A stretch of DNA of 64,000 nt from Xenorhabdus eapokensis (GCF_001908105.1 NZ_MKGQ01000003.1:124001-188000); one strand, 5' to 3'. Positions 1 through 9,669 are shown, counted from the first letter of the stretch. Made by a program: numbers and translations. The notes: a model not told the origin generated them from the sequence alone.

Positions 1-139
1 AGGCTATTTTGCTCCTTTATGTTTTACATACTAAACAAGATAGCTAATTTAAGAAAAAAAGTCTTTAATTATTTCGAAGATTTAAAAACGATCAGGGAAA
101 AATGTAAAGTCAGTAATTAAATTATTAAGTAATCTGTCG

Positions 140-187
140 TAACCAATCGATTAAAAGTCAATTGCACTACCGACTGAGCTGACGATC
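140..187 (-). pseudogene. decayed tRNA-Lys (5' half only)
   Basis: Read on the minus strand, this stretch matches the first ~48 bases of the two intact tRNA-Lys genes next door: D-arm, anticodon stem and the CTTTTAA anticodon loop (UUU). The first bases of the acceptor stem are changed, and the variable loop, T-arm, 3' acceptor strand and CCA are missing; unrelated AT-rich sequence follows. The short spacer that separates it from the next tRNA resembles the spacer between the intact copies, so it is a third tandem repeat that has decayed. It cannot fold into a full cloverleaf. Confidence 0.8.
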
Positions 188-219
188 TATCTAAAGAATG
201 TTTGAGATGAGAATTTAGA

Positions 220-295
220 TGGTGGGTCGTGCAGGATTCGAACCTGCGACCAATTGATTAAAAGTCAACTGCTCTACCGACTGAGCTAACGACCC
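220..295 (-). tRNA. tRNA-Lys (UUU)
   Basis: This 76-nt gene includes an encoded 3' CCA. On the minus strand it begins GGGTCGTTAGCTCAG and carries the anticodon loop CTTTTAA (anticodon UUU) and the T-loop GGTTCGAATCC. The acceptor stem GGGTCGT/ACGACCC pairs perfectly. It is the second intact member of a tandem array downstream of cpoB, the same place as the lysT-valT-lysW cluster of E. coli. Confidence 0.97.
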
Positions 296-327
296 ATCTA
301 GGGAATGCTTGATAGTGAGAGTTTAGA

Positions 328-403
328 TGGTGGGTCGTGCAGGATTCGAACCTGCGACCAATTGATTAAAAGTCAACTGCTCTACCGACTGAGCTAACGA
401 CCC
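328..403 (-). tRNA. tRNA-Lys (UUU)
   Basis: This copy is identical in sequence to the neighbouring tRNA-Lys (76 nt, anticodon UUU, CCA encoded). It is the first gene of the array, directly downstream of a good promoter candidate. A 32-bp spacer separates it from the next copy. Confidence 0.97.
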
Positions 404-444
404 ATCTAAATCTGCTTGGCAGTTATCCCTGCCAACGGCGGCAT

Positions 445-472
445 ATATTACTGATTTCTCAGCGTGGCGCAA
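445..472 (-). promoter_or_regulatory. candidate promoter of the tRNA-Lys array
   Basis: On the minus strand a -35 hexamer TTGCGC is followed after 16 bp by a -10 TAATAT. Directly after the -10 comes a GC-rich stretch (GCCGCC), the discriminator type expected of stringently controlled stable-RNA promoters. The predicted start lies ~35 bp before the first tRNA. This is inferred from sequence alone. Confidence 0.55.
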
Positions 473-520
473 CGTTTATTTTAAAAAACGGGTTTAAATG
501 CTTATTAAGCGGTCAATCAC

Positions 521-552
521 CCCCAAAAAGACCGATTTCTGACCTTTTGGGG
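521..552 (-). terminator. hairpin after cpoB
   Basis: An 8-bp perfect stem (CCCCAAAA/TTTTGGGG) with a 16-nt loop lies just past the cpoB stop codon. No T-run follows on the minus strand, so it is a weak terminator or an mRNA 3'-end stabiliser for the tol-pal operon. Confidence 0.4.
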
Positions 553-559
553 ATAATTA

Positions 560-1336
560 TTACATTCCGGAAAGCTTTTTTTCAGCCATTTTTGCTGCAT
601 TCGTGCCAGGATATTGCTTAATCACCTGCTGATAAACCGCTTTTGCTTTATCCTTTTGTCCTTTTTCCTGCATGATTAAACCAACTTTGTACAGGGAATC
701 ACTACTTTTTTGTGATTTGGGATAGTCTTTCACGACAGTGGCAAAATAATAAGCTGCATCGTCTTTCTTGCCTTTGTTGTAATTCAACTGACCTAACCAA
801 TAATTGGCATTCACCAGGTACTTAGACTTGGGATAGGTTTTGGCAAAGTTTTGAAATGCTACAATCGCTTTATCATATTCCTTGGTGTTGATAGCCAAAG
901 AGACAGCGGCATCGTAATCACCTTTTTCACTGCCTGTACTCGCCGACCCAGCAGGTTGTTTATTCCCAACTTGTGCCGAAGACGCCGCATCACGATTTCC
1001 TGATTCAGAACCCTCTGCACTTGATGGATTGGTGATTTTATCCAATTGCAGATAAAGATCTTTTTGCCGCTCAATGATCTGATTTAACTGATACTGGTTT
1101 TCCTGAATTTGACCGCGGAGTGTATCGATATCACGCTGAGAGTCAGAAAGCTGTTGCTGAAGCTGGGTTAATAATTGACTGTGAGCGTCAGAAATACGCT
1201 CTAATTGGGAGAGGCGCTCATCGGTGGAGCCTGAGCCGACATTACTGATTGGCGCTTGGGCGGTAGCGGCCCAAGGAGCCGCTACGCCAACCAATAACGA
1301 CAGACCCAACATATAACGTCTGAAGTTACTGTTCAT
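560..1336 (-). CDS. cpoB: cell division coordinator CpoB (YbgF)
   Basis: This is the periplasmic partner of the Tol-Pal system. CpoB binds TolA and, in E. coli, couples peptidoglycan synthesis by PBP1B to outer-membrane constriction. The 258-residue protein begins with a signal peptide (hydrophobic residues ~9-25, cleavage after ATA). A glutamine-rich coiled coil (~40-98) drives trimerisation, a low-complexity Ser/Gly linker follows, and the C-terminal half (~140-256) holds three TPR repeats with the typical YWLGQ and YPKS signatures. It is the last gene of the tol-pal operon, 9 bp after pal. Length and gene order match E. coli. Confidence 0.96.
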   Translation of the reverse strand: MNSNFRRYMLGLSLLVGVAAPWAATAQAPISNVGSGSTDERLSQLERISDAHSQLLTQLQQQLSDSQRDIDTLRGQIQENQYQLNQIIERQKDLYLQLDKITNPSSAEGSESGNRDAASSAQVGNKQPAGSASTGSEKGDYDAAVSLAINTKEYDKAIVAFQNFAKTYPKSKYLVNANYWLGQLNYNKGKKDDAAYYFATVVKDYPKSQKSSDSLYKVGLIMQEKGQKDKAKAVYQQVIKQYPGTNAAKMAEKKLSGM

Positions 1337-1345
1337 GCATTACTC

Positions 1346-1846
1346 TTAGTATACGATCACAGCGCGACGGTTTTTCGCATATGCTGCTTCGTCATGGCCA
1401 AGTACAGCCGGTTTTTCTTTACCGTAAGAAACGATAGCAAGCTGATCAGCGGAAACGCCTTTGCCTTGCAGATACATTTTCACTGCGTTCGCACGACGCT
1501 CACCCAGAGCAATGTTGTACTCAGGAGTACCGCGCTCGTCTGCATGACCTTCGATAGTCACTTTAACAGATGGGTTAGTACGCAGGAAAGCAGCGTGTGC
1601 ATCCAACATTTGAGCAAATTCGCCGTTGATGTCGTACTTATCGAAACCGAAGTATACGATGTTGTTGTTTTGCAGCTCTTGCATCTGCTGACGTGCTAAT
1701 TCTTCAGCAGACAGAGTCTTAGAAGAATTATCAACGGTGCTTACACCCGACTGATCATTATTGCCAGTTTTGTTAGAACTACACGCTGCTACGGCCATGA
1801 TTGGTAAAGCTAACATCAGCCCTTTTAGCACTTTGTTCAGTTGCAT
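1346..1846 (-). CDS. pal: peptidoglycan-associated lipoprotein Pal
   Basis: Pal is an outer-membrane lipoprotein that binds peptidoglycan and interacts with TolB and TolA during envelope constriction. The ATG used here (protein MQLNKVLKG..., 166 residues) follows a purine-rich AGGATCAAAGAG. An in-frame ATG 27 bp upstream has no Shine-Dalgarno sequence and would spoil the lipoprotein signal. The signal ends in the lipobox AVAAC, so Cys21 is the acylated residue. A Ser/Asn linker leads into an OmpA-like domain (~60-166) with the peptidoglycan-binding signature [20 protein letters not shown]. The C-terminus AVIVY is typical. Confidence 0.97.
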   Translation of the reverse strand: MQLNKVLKGLMLALPIMAVAACSSNKTGNNDQSGVSTVDNSSKTLSAEELARQQMQELQNNNIVYFGFDKYDINGEFAQMLDAHAAFLRTNPSVKVTIEGHADERGTPEYNIALGERRANAVKMYLQGKGVSADQLAIVSYGKEKPAVLGHDEAAYAKNRRAVIVY

Positions 1847-1888
1847 CTCTTTGATCCTTTTATAGTTTGCCATACATATTATTATGCA

Positions 1889-3196
1889 TCACAGATACGG
1901 CGACCAGGCAGGAGATTTTACCTGTCCATCGGTAGCCGGAAGACGCGCTTTGAAACGCCCATCAGTCGAAACTAGCTGCAATACAGTTCCCCACCCTTGA
2001 GTGGAGCTATAAATCACCATAGTGCCATTAGGTGCGATGCTCGGCGTTTCATCTAGAAACGTATCTGTCAAGACTTGGACAGATCCCGTTGCCAGATCCT
2101 GTTTGGCGATATGCTGACTGCCACTCGCTGAGCTAACCATCACAATAAAACTACCGTCAGGGCTAACATCTGCATCTTGGTTCTGTGATCCTTCCCAAGT
2201 TAGGCGTTGTGGAGCACCGCCATTAATATCGATTTTATACAATTGTGGACGCCCACCCTGATCTGAGGTATAGACCAGTGTCTGGTTATCTGGCATCCAG
2301 CTTGGCTCAGTATTATTACTGCGGCCATCAGTGATCGGGCGAATTTGGCCAGAAGCTAAATCCATCACGTAAAGATTCAAACTACCGGTTTTAGATAATG
2401 CAAAGGCAAGCTTAGTTCCATCCGGAGAAAATGCAGGTGCTCCGTTATGGCGAGGGAACGAAGCGACCTGACGAATAGCACCTGTTGCCAGTGTTTGAAT
2501 AATCAACGCAGAACGGCCACCTTCAAATGTAACATAAGCAAGTTTGGAAGCATCTGGCGACCAGGCTGGCGACATCAGTGGTTCTGGCGAGCTATGTACG
2601 GTAGATTGATTATAACCATCATAATCAGAAACACGTAGCTCATATGGATACTTACCTGCACTGTTATTTTTGACGACATAAGCTATACGGGTAGTAAATG
2701 CACCGCGAATACCTGTCAGTTTTTCAAAAACCTGATTGCTGACTGTGTGTGCAGCGAAGCGCAACCATTTTTTTTCAATTGTAAATTGCTCTTGTGCCAA
2801 TACTGTTCCTGGTGCACCGGCAACATCAACAAGCTGATAAGAAACTAAAAACTTACCATCCGCACTAGGCTGAATATGTCCAACAACAACTGAATCTATC
2901 CCCAACGCAGTCCATGCGGCAGGCGTTACCTCTGATGCGGTAGTTGGTTGTTGTGGCATACGAGTAGGATCAATCGGATTAAATTTCCCACTGTTTCTCA
3001 AATCCGCAGCAATAATTGAACCAATATTTTCAGGGGATTCGCCTTCCCCAGTCCATTTAAATGGAACAACCCCAATAGGGCGGGCAGAATCAACACCCTG
3101 TGTAATTTCAATACGAACCTCTGCATGAGCAAGTGCTGCCCATAGCATCAGAAAGCCCAGTATGACTTTAAACATCTGTTTAAAAGTTTGCTTCAT
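1889..3196 (-). CDS. tolB: Tol-Pal system beta-propeller protein TolB
   Basis: TolB is a periplasmic protein that shuttles between TolA and Pal. The 435-residue product has a signal peptide ([10 protein letters not shown]..., cleaved after ALAHA), an N-terminal alpha/beta domain (~22-165) and a six-bladed beta-propeller with repeated SPDG, SPAWSPD and PSW motifs. The mature N-terminus after cleavage (EVRIEITQG) is the TolA-box region. Translation most likely starts at the second of two adjacent ATGs, because GGGAG lies 5-6 nt before it; longer in-frame starts upstream would bury the signal peptide. tolA lies 168 bp upstream. Confidence 0.96.
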   Translation of the reverse strand: MKQTFKQMFKVILGFLMLWAALAHAEVRIEITQGVDSARPIGVVPFKWTGEGESPENIGSIIAADLRNSGKFNPIDPTRMPQQPTTASEVTPAAWTALGIDSVVVGHIQPSADGKFLVSYQLVDVAGAPGTVLAQEQFTIEKKWLRFAAHTVSNQVFEKLTGIRGAFTTRIAYVVKNNSAGKYPYELRVSDYDGYNQSTVHSSPEPLMSPAWSPDASKLAYVTFEGGRSALIIQTLATGAIRQVASFPRHNGAPAFSPDGTKLAFALSKTGSLNLYVMDLASGQIRPITDGRSNNTEPSWMPDNQTLVYTSDQGGRPQLYKIDINGGAPQRLTWEGSQNQDADVSPDGSFIVMVSSASGSQHIAKQDLATGSVQVLTDTFLDETPSIAPNGTMVIYSSTQGWGTVLQLVSTDGRFKARLPATDGQVKSPAWSPYL

Positions 3197-3364
3197 CATC
3201 TCTCCCATATCGCGATCTTTTACCTGCCGCAATAATTCGCCGGATTCTAACAAACGCCAACAAACAAAACTAGATACCTAAATAAAATCTAATAATTTTG
3301 TTTGTACATATAAATTATTCGAAAGTTTACCTAGAACATAACGATTATCTGCCAAACATTTAAC

Positions 3365-4459
3365 TTAATGCGGCTTAAATTCTAGTGTGAAACTCTTAAA
3401 ATATTCATAAACCTCTTTGCTTGGTGGAGGTGGCATTTTTTTTGCCAAATTAGCGGCGGTAATTGCTGCTCGACATAACGCCGGATCACCCGCACCCGCT
3501 TTGATATCAATCAATAATCCATCTGGCGCCAGTTTTATATTTAAATCACAAGTACGACCGATATACAGATTCGAATCGTAAAATTTACTCTCTATGGCAG
3601 CCTGAACTTTTCCCAGATAACTATTAATATCTTGCTGAGAAAGACCACTTTTCTTACCGCCACCTTTTCCTGCCGTAGCCGCTCCACCCTGCTTAGGTGT
3701 GTTAGACGTTAATCCACCTAACAGATCATTAACTGTTTGAGCTTGCTTTGCCGCTTCTGCCTTAGATTTTGCGGCTGCTTTTGCTTTAGCCTCTGCTTCT
3801 GCCTTGGCTTTCTCTTCTGCTGTTGCCTTAGCCTTCGCTTCGGCTTCCGCTTTAGCTTTTGCCTCAGCCGCCGCTTTACGTTTTGTCACCTCTTCCGCTT
3901 CTTTCTTCGCCTGGGCTTCCGCTTTCTGTCGGGCTTCAGCTTGCTCTTTTAGAATTCGTTCTTTTTCTGCCAGTGCTTTTGCAGCCGCTTCTTCTGCCTG
4001 TTTTTGATCTTCACGCGCTTTAGCAGCGGCGGCATCAGCCTGTTCCTGCTCTTCACGTGCCTTAGCGGCAGCAACCGCAGACTGTTTTTTCTGCGCTTCA
4101 GCTTCCTGTAGTGCCTTAATTCGCTCTTCTTCCGCCACTTTCAAGCGTTCCTGTTCTTCCGCCTGCTTTGCCCGCAATTCAGCCGCCTGTTGCTCAGCTT
4201 TTTTCTTCCGTTGCTGTTCAGCTAACTTTGCATTAGCCTGTTGCTGTTGTTGTTGGTTATATTGCTGAACGACCGCATTCGGATCAACCATAACAGCATC
4301 AATGACAGTCCCATCTTGTCCACCGCCCCCCATTTCTGTTTTTTGCACCAAAGAACCCCAAATCAGAAACCCGATCAGGATAATGTGCAATATTACCGAA
4401 ATGATAATGGCGCGATTCAGCCTATTATTTTGCTCGCTTGTTCTTCCCACGCTCGACAT
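3365..4459 (-). CDS. tolA: cell envelope integrity protein TolA
   Basis: TolA is an inner-membrane protein that spans the periplasm and transmits proton-motive-force energy from TolQR to Pal. Its three domains are clear in the 364 residues: one transmembrane anchor (~16-36), a long Ala/Lys/Glu/Gln-rich helix (~65-235) of near-repeats such as AKAKAEAEAKAKA, and a globular C-terminal domain (~265-364). That domain has the family's two cysteines (RTCDLNI, ALCRAAI) and the KMPPPPS loop. The repetitive helix produces long mirror reading frames on the other strand, which are not genes. The start is 26 bp after tolR; only a weak Shine-Dalgarno is visible. Confidence 0.96.
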   Translation of the reverse strand: MSSVGRTSEQNNRLNRAIIISVILHIILIGFLIWGSLVQKTEMGGGGQDGTVIDAVMVDPNAVVQQYNQQQQQQANAKLAEQQRKKKAEQQAAELRAKQAEEQERLKVAEEERIKALQEAEAQKKQSAVAAAKAREEQEQADAAAAKAREDQKQAEEAAAKALAEKERILKEQAEARQKAEAQAKKEAEEVTKRKAAAEAKAKAEAEAKAKATAEEKAKAEAEAKAKAAAKSKAEAAKQAQTVNDLLGGLTSNTPKQGGAATAGKGGGKKSGLSQQDINSYLGKVQAAIESKFYDSNLYIGRTCDLNIKLAPDGLLIDIKAGAGDPALCRAAITAANLAKKMPPPPSKEVYEYFKSFTLEFKPH

Positions 4460-4485
4460 CCAGAAACTTTAAGTAACTACCGCCG

Positions 4486-4917
4486 TCAGGCACCAATAGG
4501 TTGGGTCATTAAACCCACCGATTTTACACCTGCCTGACGAAGCATATTCAACGCCTTGATAATTTCATCATAAGGAACTTCCTTAGAACCACCAATCAGG
4601 AAAACCGTTTTCGGATTGGCTTTCATCACGGTTTGAGCTTCTGCAACGATTTGCTGTTCAGGTAATAATTCCAAGCGTTCCTGATTAACAATCATGCTGT
4701 ACTGCCCTACCCCAGAAACTTCCACAATGACCGGCGGATTATCAGTGCTGGAAACTGTCTTTGAATCCACCGAATCAGGTAAGTCGACTTCTACGCTTTG
4801 CGTGATAATCGGTGCTGTTGCCATAAAAATAAGCAGTAATACCAGCAACACGTCCAGCAAGGGGACGATATTGATCTCGGATTTTAGCTCACGTCTGCGA
4901 CTACGAGTGCGCGCCAT
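4486..4917 (-). CDS. tolR: Tol-Pal proton channel subunit TolR
   Basis: TolR belongs to the ExbD/TolR family and forms the proton channel with TolQ in the inner membrane. It has 143 residues, with one transmembrane helix near the N-terminus carrying the proton-relay aspartate in LLDVLLVLLLIFMA, then a periplasmic domain with the NPPVIVEVSG and VPYDEIIKAL motifs. It sits between tolQ (24 bp) and tolA, as in other enterobacteria. Confidence 0.97.
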   Translation of the reverse strand: MARTRSRRRELKSEINIVPLLDVLLVLLLIFMATAPIITQSVEVDLPDSVDSKTVSSTDNPPVIVEVSGVGQYSMIVNQERLELLPEQQIVAEAQTVMKANPKTVFLIGGSKEVPYDEIIKALNMLRQAGVKSVGLMTQPIGA

Positions 4918-4941
4918 TCGCTGATTTCCCCTTACGATTTA

Positions 4942-5631
4942 TTACGACTTATTGGTATTGGAAGCAAAAGCCTGACGATGCAGGATAGCCAGAAACTCTT
5001 CCATAAAATTATCGTAAACTTGTTCCAGTTTGTTAACGCGCTGGTTCAGGCGGTTATAGGCCATCACCGCAGGAATTGCGGCAAACAGACCAATAGCTGT
5101 TGCAATTAAAGCTTCAGCAATACCAGGAGCAACCATTTGCAAAGTGGCTTGTTTGACCGCCCCCAAGGCAATAAAGGCATGCATGATCCCCCAGACCGTA
5201 CCAAATAAACCAATATAAGGGCTGATGGAGCCTACCGTCCCCAGAAATGGAATGTGATTTTCCAATACTTCCAATTCACGGTTTAGTGAAATACGCATGG
5301 CACGGGAAGCCCCTGTAATAACAGCTTCTGGGGCATGGTTATTTGCCTGATGTAAACGAGAAAATTCTTTAAACCCAGAATGGAAGATTTGCTCAGTGCC
5401 ACTTAGTGAATCACGGCGTGACTGACTTTCTTTGTAAAGGCGAGATAATTCAATACCAGACCAAAACTTATCTTCAAATGCATCTGCCTCACGGCTTGCG
5501 GCATTAAGAATTTTTGTCCGTTGAATAATGATTGCCCAAGAGACGATAGAGAAGCCAATCAAAATCAACATGATTAGCTGCACTAAGAAACCTGCCTTAA
5601 GAAATAAATCAAGGATGTTCATGTCAGTCAC
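4942..5631 (-). CDS. tolQ: Tol-Pal proton channel subunit TolQ
   Basis: TolQ belongs to the MotA/TolQ/ExbB family and converts proton-motive force into TolA movement. The 229 residues hold three transmembrane segments (~12-38, ~133-155, ~165-190). The conserved channel stretch is [20 protein letters not shown] and the third helix carries [10 protein letters not shown]. The start is GTG, as in E. coli (GTG ACT GAC ATG), overlapping the ybgC stop by 4 nt (GTGA), so the two are translationally coupled. An ATG three codons in is the alternative. Confidence 0.97.
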   Translation of the reverse strand: MTDMNILDLFLKAGFLVQLIMLILIGFSIVSWAIIIQRTKILNAASREADAFEDKFWSGIELSRLYKESQSRRDSLSGTEQIFHSGFKEFSRLHQANNHAPEAVITGASRAMRISLNRELEVLENHIPFLGTVGSISPYIGLFGTVWGIMHAFIALGAVKQATLQMVAPGIAEALIATAIGLFAAIPAVMAYNRLNQRVNKLEQVYDNFMEEFLAILHRQAFASNTNKS

Positions 5632-6032
5632 TGCTTAAACTCCGCGACAATAGACTTTGGAAGCGCAATCGGCTTCATTTGAGATGAATTCACGTAGACA
5701 ACCAGGCATTCCGCGCTGCCGACAACTACGCCATTGCAATCAACAATTCGTTGAATAAATGTCAGAGAAGCGCCACGAATATTCGTAACTTCGCTTTCAA
5801 CAATCAGTTGGTCATCCAGTTTTGCTGGTTTCCGGTAGTCAATCGTCATACGACTAACAACAAAGCCAACCTGCTCATCCAGCATAGACTGTTGGTTGAA
5901 GCCTTTTTCCCGCAACATTTCTGTACGAGCTCTTTCGTAAAACCCCAAATACCGAGCGTGATAAACCACACCACTAGCATCTGTGTCTTCGTAGTAAACA
6001 CGGATAGGCCAACGGAATAACATATTACTCAC
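5628..6032 (-). CDS. ybgC: acyl-CoA thioesterase YbgC
   Basis: YbgC is a small hotdog-fold thioesterase that hydrolyses acyl-CoA in the cytoplasm and is the first gene of the tol-pal operon. The 134 residues carry the 4-hydroxybenzoyl-CoA thioesterase signature around [20 protein letters not shown], with the catalytic aspartate in DASGVVYH. Its stop overlaps the tolQ start by 4 nt. The cyd terminator lies upstream, so it probably has its own promoter. Confidence 0.96.
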   Translation of the reverse strand: MSNMLFRWPIRVYYEDTDASGVVYHARYLGFYERARTEMLREKGFNQQSMLDEQVGFVVSRMTIDYRKPAKLDDQLIVESEVTNIRGASLTFIQRIVDCNGVVVGSAECLVVYVNSSQMKPIALPKSIVAEFKQ

Positions 6033-6062
6033 ATAATCCTAATTAGGTGAATTGACGCTGTC

Positions 6063-6068
6063 ACTATA
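6063..6068 (-). promoter_or_regulatory. candidate -10 of the tol-pal operon
   Basis: In the 112-bp gap between the cyd terminator and ybgC, the minus strand has TATAGT about 31 bp before the ybgC start. No convincing -35 stands 16-18 bp upstream, so this is tentative. Confidence 0.3.
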
Positions 6069-6099
6069 CTTAAGACAATAGCGCTTTGGAATGACTTGT

Positions 6100-6134
6100 C
6101 AGTAAAAAAAATTTATAGGCCGTCAGCCTATAAA
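6100..6134 (-). terminator. rho-independent terminator of cydABXE
   Basis: On the minus strand a 9-bp perfect stem TTTATAGGC/GCCTATAAA with loop TGACG is followed by a T-rich tract (TTTTTTTT within 12 nt). It lies 12 bp past the ybgE stop codon and separates the cytochrome bd operon from tol-pal. Confidence 0.85.
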
Positions 6135-6146
6135 ATTACAATTAGT

Positions 6147-6434
6147 TTACTTAAAGAAATGATATAAGCCAAAAAGAAGAATGAAAAATGCGGGTAACGG
6201 ATGAAAAAACAATCGCCAGATAATACGGTTAGGGTGAAAACCGACACCAAAAGTAACGCCAGAACAAACTGCCCAGATCAATAAAATACCTTGCCATATT
6301 TGTAGTGAACTGGTGTTGGCAGCAAAACGCGCAGGCTCCCAAAACACACATATAGCAAGTGCTAAAGCGATGATGAGGATAAGCGCCCTCAATGGGCGCT
6401 TATCCATAAGTTGGTAACATTTATCAACCAACAT
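6147..6434 (-). CDS. ybgE: cyd operon protein YbgE
   Basis: YbgE is a small inner-membrane protein encoded with cytochrome bd; its exact role is not settled. The 95 residues form three predicted transmembrane segments (~15-32, ~45-63, ~72-93). The arrangement NRIIWRLFFHPLPAFFILLFG matches family members. The start codon overlaps the cydX stop by one base (TAATG), implying coupled translation. It is the last gene of the operon, followed by a clear terminator. Confidence 0.93.
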   Translation of the reverse strand: MLVDKCYQLMDKRPLRALILIIALALAICVFWEPARFAANTSSLQIWQGILLIWAVCSGVTFGVGFHPNRIIWRLFFHPLPAFFILLFGLYHFFK

Positions 6435-6550
6435 TATTTTTTGTCACTCTCTGGGGTTTTTGGTGATTCGCTATGCTCAAGTGCCAAGGCAGCAATGACA
6501 GCGAAACTACAGGCCAAAAGCGTTCCGAGAATCCAAGCAAAATACCACAT
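6434..6550 (-). CDS. cydX: cytochrome bd-I accessory subunit CydX (YbgT)
   Basis: This 38-residue single-pass membrane protein is needed for stable, active cytochrome bd oxidase. Its product begins MWYFAWILGT, has one transmembrane helix (~5-24) and a charged tail (EHSESPKTPESDKK), the family pattern. AAGGAG stands 7 nt before the ATG. It lies 11 bp after cydB and overlaps ybgE by one base. Confidence 0.95.
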   Translation of the reverse strand: MWYFAWILGTLLACSFAVIAALALEHSESPKTPESDKK

Positions 6551-6561
6551 GCCTATGCTCC

Positions 6562-7701
6562 TTAGTACAGTGAGTGTTTGTTGTTATCAATATAGTTCTT
6601 ATCCAAACGCCCGAATGTCTTGTAATAACACCAAATGGTGTAAGACAGCACAATAGGAACGAAGATAAGTGCAACAACAAACATAATTTGCAACGTCCAC
6701 TGACTGGATGTCGCATCCCACATAGTCAGACTGACATTCGGGTCAATGCTTGATGGCATCACAAACGGGAACATAGCAATCCCTGAAGTCAGGATAATGC
6801 AAGTTACTGTCAGTGATGAGAACAAAAATGCCCAAGCCCCCTTATCCATCCAAGTGGTCAGCATAGTCAGCAGAGGAAGCAATACGCCCAATACAGGTAT
6901 CGCCCACAGCGCCGGATAGTTATTGAAGTTAGTCAGCCATGCACCTGCCTGCTGAACTACTTCTTTATGTAACGGATTAGATGCTGCATTGACATCCAAT
7001 CCTCCCGTTACAACATAGCCATCAATGCCATAAATCAGCCATATCCCTGCCAACAAGAATGCAATTGCCGTTATCGCTGCACAAACATGAGTTGCGGTAC
7101 GGGAACGCAGATGCAGTTCGCCAGTTGTACGCATTTGCAGATAAGTTGCACCTTGCGTCACAATCATCATCAGGCTAATCACCCCTGCCAGCAACCCATA
7201 AGGGTTCAGCAAGCCAAAGAATGAACCCTCATAGGAGACACGCAGGTAAGAATCTACCGCTAACGGTACACCTTGCAGCAAGTTACCAAATGCCACCCCG
7301 ATAACCAATGCAGGTACGAAGCTACCGATAACCAGCCCCCAGTCCCACATATTGCGCCATTTTCTGTTTTCCAGTTTTGAGCGGTAATCGAAGCCAACCG
7401 GACGGAAAAACAGTGCAGCCAAGACCAAAATCATTGCCACATAGAAACCAGAGAAAGCGGCTGCATATACCATCGGCCATGCGGCAAACAGAGCTCCACC
7501 CGCGGTAATTAACCAAACTTGGTTACCATCCCAATGCGGGGCAACTGAGTTAATCATGATGCGGCGTTCGGTATCATTTTTACCAATGATCCGCAGCAGG
7601 ATACCAACTCCCATGTCGAAACCATCAGTCACCGTGAAACCGATCAGTAACACACCAATCAGCAGCCACCATATAAATCGTAATACATCATAATCAAGCA
7701 T
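6562..7701 (-). CDS. cydB: cytochrome bd-I ubiquinol oxidase subunit II
   Basis: CydB is the second membrane subunit of cytochrome bd oxidase, which oxidises ubiquinol and reduces oxygen with high affinity. The 379 residues equal the E. coli length and contain about nine transmembrane helices. The N-terminus MLDYDVLRFIWWLLIGVLLI and the motif TVTDGFDMGVGILL are diagnostic. It is 14 bp after cydA and translated from the same mRNA. Confidence 0.97.
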   Translation of the reverse strand: MLDYDVLRFIWWLLIGVLLIGFTVTDGFDMGVGILLRIIGKNDTERRIMINSVAPHWDGNQVWLITAGGALFAAWPMVYAAAFSGFYVAMILVLAALFFRPVGFDYRSKLENRKWRNMWDWGLVIGSFVPALVIGVAFGNLLQGVPLAVDSYLRVSYEGSFFGLLNPYGLLAGVISLMMIVTQGATYLQMRTTGELHLRSRTATHVCAAITAIAFLLAGIWLIYGIDGYVVTGGLDVNAASNPLHKEVVQQAGAWLTNFNNYPALWAIPVLGVLLPLLTMLTTWMDKGAWAFLFSSLTVTCIILTSGIAMFPFVMPSSIDPNVSLTMWDATSSQWTLQIMFVVALIFVPIVLSYTIWCYYKTFGRLDKNYIDNNKHSLY

Positions 7702-7715
7702 AAGTGGACTCCTGC

Positions 7716-9287
7716 TTACTCAATATTATTCGCTGAAGAAGCGGTTTTTTGTTCAAAATGGTAACGTCCAGTTTTGAGGCTGCTTGGGCCAAGACGGGCA
7801 AATTTGAACATCAAGAACATCTCTGCGATCAAGAACAAAGTGTACAGACCACAAATCAGCCCCATTGAGAAAATCAGATCGCCTACACTGCGGGTTGAAG
7901 ACGCGACAGCAGTTGGCAATACTTCACCAATCGCCCATGGCTGACGGCCATATTCTGCGACAAACCAACCTGCTTCAACGGCAATCCATGGCAATGGAAT
8001 GCTGAACAATGCAGCACGCAGCAACCATTTATGTTGACCGATACGGTTACGCAAAACACTCAGGAACGACAGACCGATAACCAACAGCATAATAAAGCCA
8101 GCAGCAACCATGATGCGGAAGGCAAAGTAGAGTGGTGCTACGCGTGGAATAGAATCTTTCGCGGCGGCTTTAATTTGCTCTTCTGTCGCATCAGTTACGT
8201 TTTGGGTATAACGCTTCACGAGCATGCCATAGCCAAGATCTTTCTTACTTTCATTGAATGCACTGCGGACACTTGGATCAACATTACCGGCACGCAGTTC
8301 TTCTAGTAATTCATAGGCTTTAATACCGTTACGAATACGCTGCTCATGCTGGCTCATCAAATCACGCAAACCAACAACCGGTGTATCTGTGGAGCGGGTA
8401 GCAATCAAACCTAAAACGTAAGGAATTTGGATGGAATATTTATTTTCCATTTTGTCCTGATCAGGAAGACCAATCAGCGTGAATGAAGCTGGAGGCGGCT
8501 GAGTTTCCCATTCTGCTTCGATTGCTGCCAATTTGGTTTTCTGCACGTCCCCCATTTCATATCCGGATTCATCACCCAGAACGATGACAGACAGTACCGC
8601 AGCCATACCAAAACTTGCTGCAATCGCAAAAGAACGTTTGGCAAACGCCAAATCACGCCCTTTCAGCAGATAGTAAGAGCTGATACCCAATACAAAAATG
8701 GCACCAGTAACATAACCGGCTGCAACAGTGTGGACAAATTTCACCTGTGCAACGGGGTTAAGTACCAGTTCGCTGAAACTCACCATTTCCATTCGCATGG
8801 TTTCGAAGTTAAAGTCAGACGCAATCGGGTTTTGCATCCAACCATTCGCAATCAGGATCCACAATGCAGAGAAGTTAGAGCCTAATGCAACCAGCCAGGT
8901 AACCGCCAGGTGTTGTTTTTTGCTCAGTCGATCCCATCCGAAGAAAAACAGGCCAACGAATGTGGATTCGAGGAAAAATGCCATCAAACCTTCGATGGCC
9001 AGAGGCGCACCAAAAATATCACCAACATAATGTGAGAAATATGACCAGTTGGTTCCGAACTGGAATTCCATGGTCAAGCCCGTTGCGACACCCAGAGCAA
9101 AGTTGATACCAAATAACTTACCCCAGAATTTTGTCATATCTTTATAGATTTGTTTGCCAGAAAGGACATATACCGTTTCCATGATCGCAAGCAAAAATGC
9201 CATACCGAGCGTCAATGGTACGAACAGAAAATGGTACATGGCAGTTAAAGCAAACTGTAATCGTGACAGTTCGACAATATCAAACAT
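7716..9287 (-). CDS. cydA: cytochrome bd-I ubiquinol oxidase subunit I
   Basis: CydA carries hemes b558, b595 and d and the quinol site of cytochrome bd oxidase. The 523 residues include the heme-ligand histidine in [18 protein letters not shown] (near residue 19), a long periplasmic Q-loop (~255-380) and the signature [18 protein letters not shown]. The start is well supported by AAGGAG 5 nt upstream. Anaerobic/microaerobic control by ArcA and FNR is known for this operon, and candidate sites are present upstream. Confidence 0.97.
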   Translation of the reverse strand: MFDIVELSRLQFALTAMYHFLFVPLTLGMAFLLAIMETVYVLSGKQIYKDMTKFWGKLFGINFALGVATGLTMEFQFGTNWSYFSHYVGDIFGAPLAIEGLMAFFLESTFVGLFFFGWDRLSKKQHLAVTWLVALGSNFSALWILIANGWMQNPIASDFNFETMRMEMVSFSELVLNPVAQVKFVHTVAAGYVTGAIFVLGISSYYLLKGRDLAFAKRSFAIAASFGMAAVLSVIVLGDESGYEMGDVQKTKLAAIEAEWETQPPPASFTLIGLPDQDKMENKYSIQIPYVLGLIATRSTDTPVVGLRDLMSQHEQRIRNGIKAYELLEELRAGNVDPSVRSAFNESKKDLGYGMLVKRYTQNVTDATEEQIKAAAKDSIPRVAPLYFAFRIMVAAGFIMLLVIGLSFLSVLRNRIGQHKWLLRAALFSIPLPWIAVEAGWFVAEYGRQPWAIGEVLPTAVASSTRSVGDLIFSMGLICGLYTLFLIAEMFLMFKFARLGPSSLKTGRYHFEQKTASSANNIE

Positions 9288-9583
9288 CTTGACTCCTTGC
9301 TCCTAGCAGGAAGACACCGACTTGCGGCAACCCGACTTCGTAAAACGAAAGTCTCGTAACTACCAGCAATAAATGCCTCAAACACAACAATGAATTACAA
9401 AATCAAAAATTCAATAGATACCACAATAATATTACGCTTATATTCACATACAATAAATAGCTTTTACGTGACTCAGCTTAGAATTCTGAATATAGGTCAA
9501 CAACACCATACATTCTCAGTCTAATATCTATATATACTAGATCAATTTAATCAAGTTTAGCGAATACAATCCAGAGTAATAAA

Positions 9584-9597
9584 TTGATTTTAGTCAA
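9584..9597 (-). promoter_or_regulatory. candidate FNR box
   Basis: TTGATTTTAGTCAA matches the FNR consensus TTGAT-N4-ATCAA at nine of ten fixed positions. It lies ~300 bp upstream of cydA, an operon known to respond to FNR in E. coli. Confidence 0.45.
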
Positions 9598-9653
9598 TTT
9601 TTTCCTTTTTTTGTTAATCTTTACAGTTATTATTTCATTATAGTTTACTTCAT

Positions 9654-9669
9654 GTTAATAAGTTGTTAT
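9654..9669 (-). promoter_or_regulatory. candidate ArcA site
   Basis: GTTAATAAGTTGTTAT is a direct repeat of GTTAA/GTTAT spaced 11 bp apart, the pattern recognised by ArcA-P. It lies upstream of cydA, a classic ArcA-activated operon. In such AT-rich sequence a chance match is possible. Confidence 0.35.

Noticed and set aside
3737..4007. Plus-strand frames opposite tolA
   Set aside because: They reflect the Ala/Lys-rich helix repeats of TolA read backwards.
4478..4490. GGCGGTAG, resembling an ops/JUMPstart element, between tolR and tolA
   Set aside because: It lacks the full ops sequence and lies within a housekeeping operon that is not controlled by RfaH.
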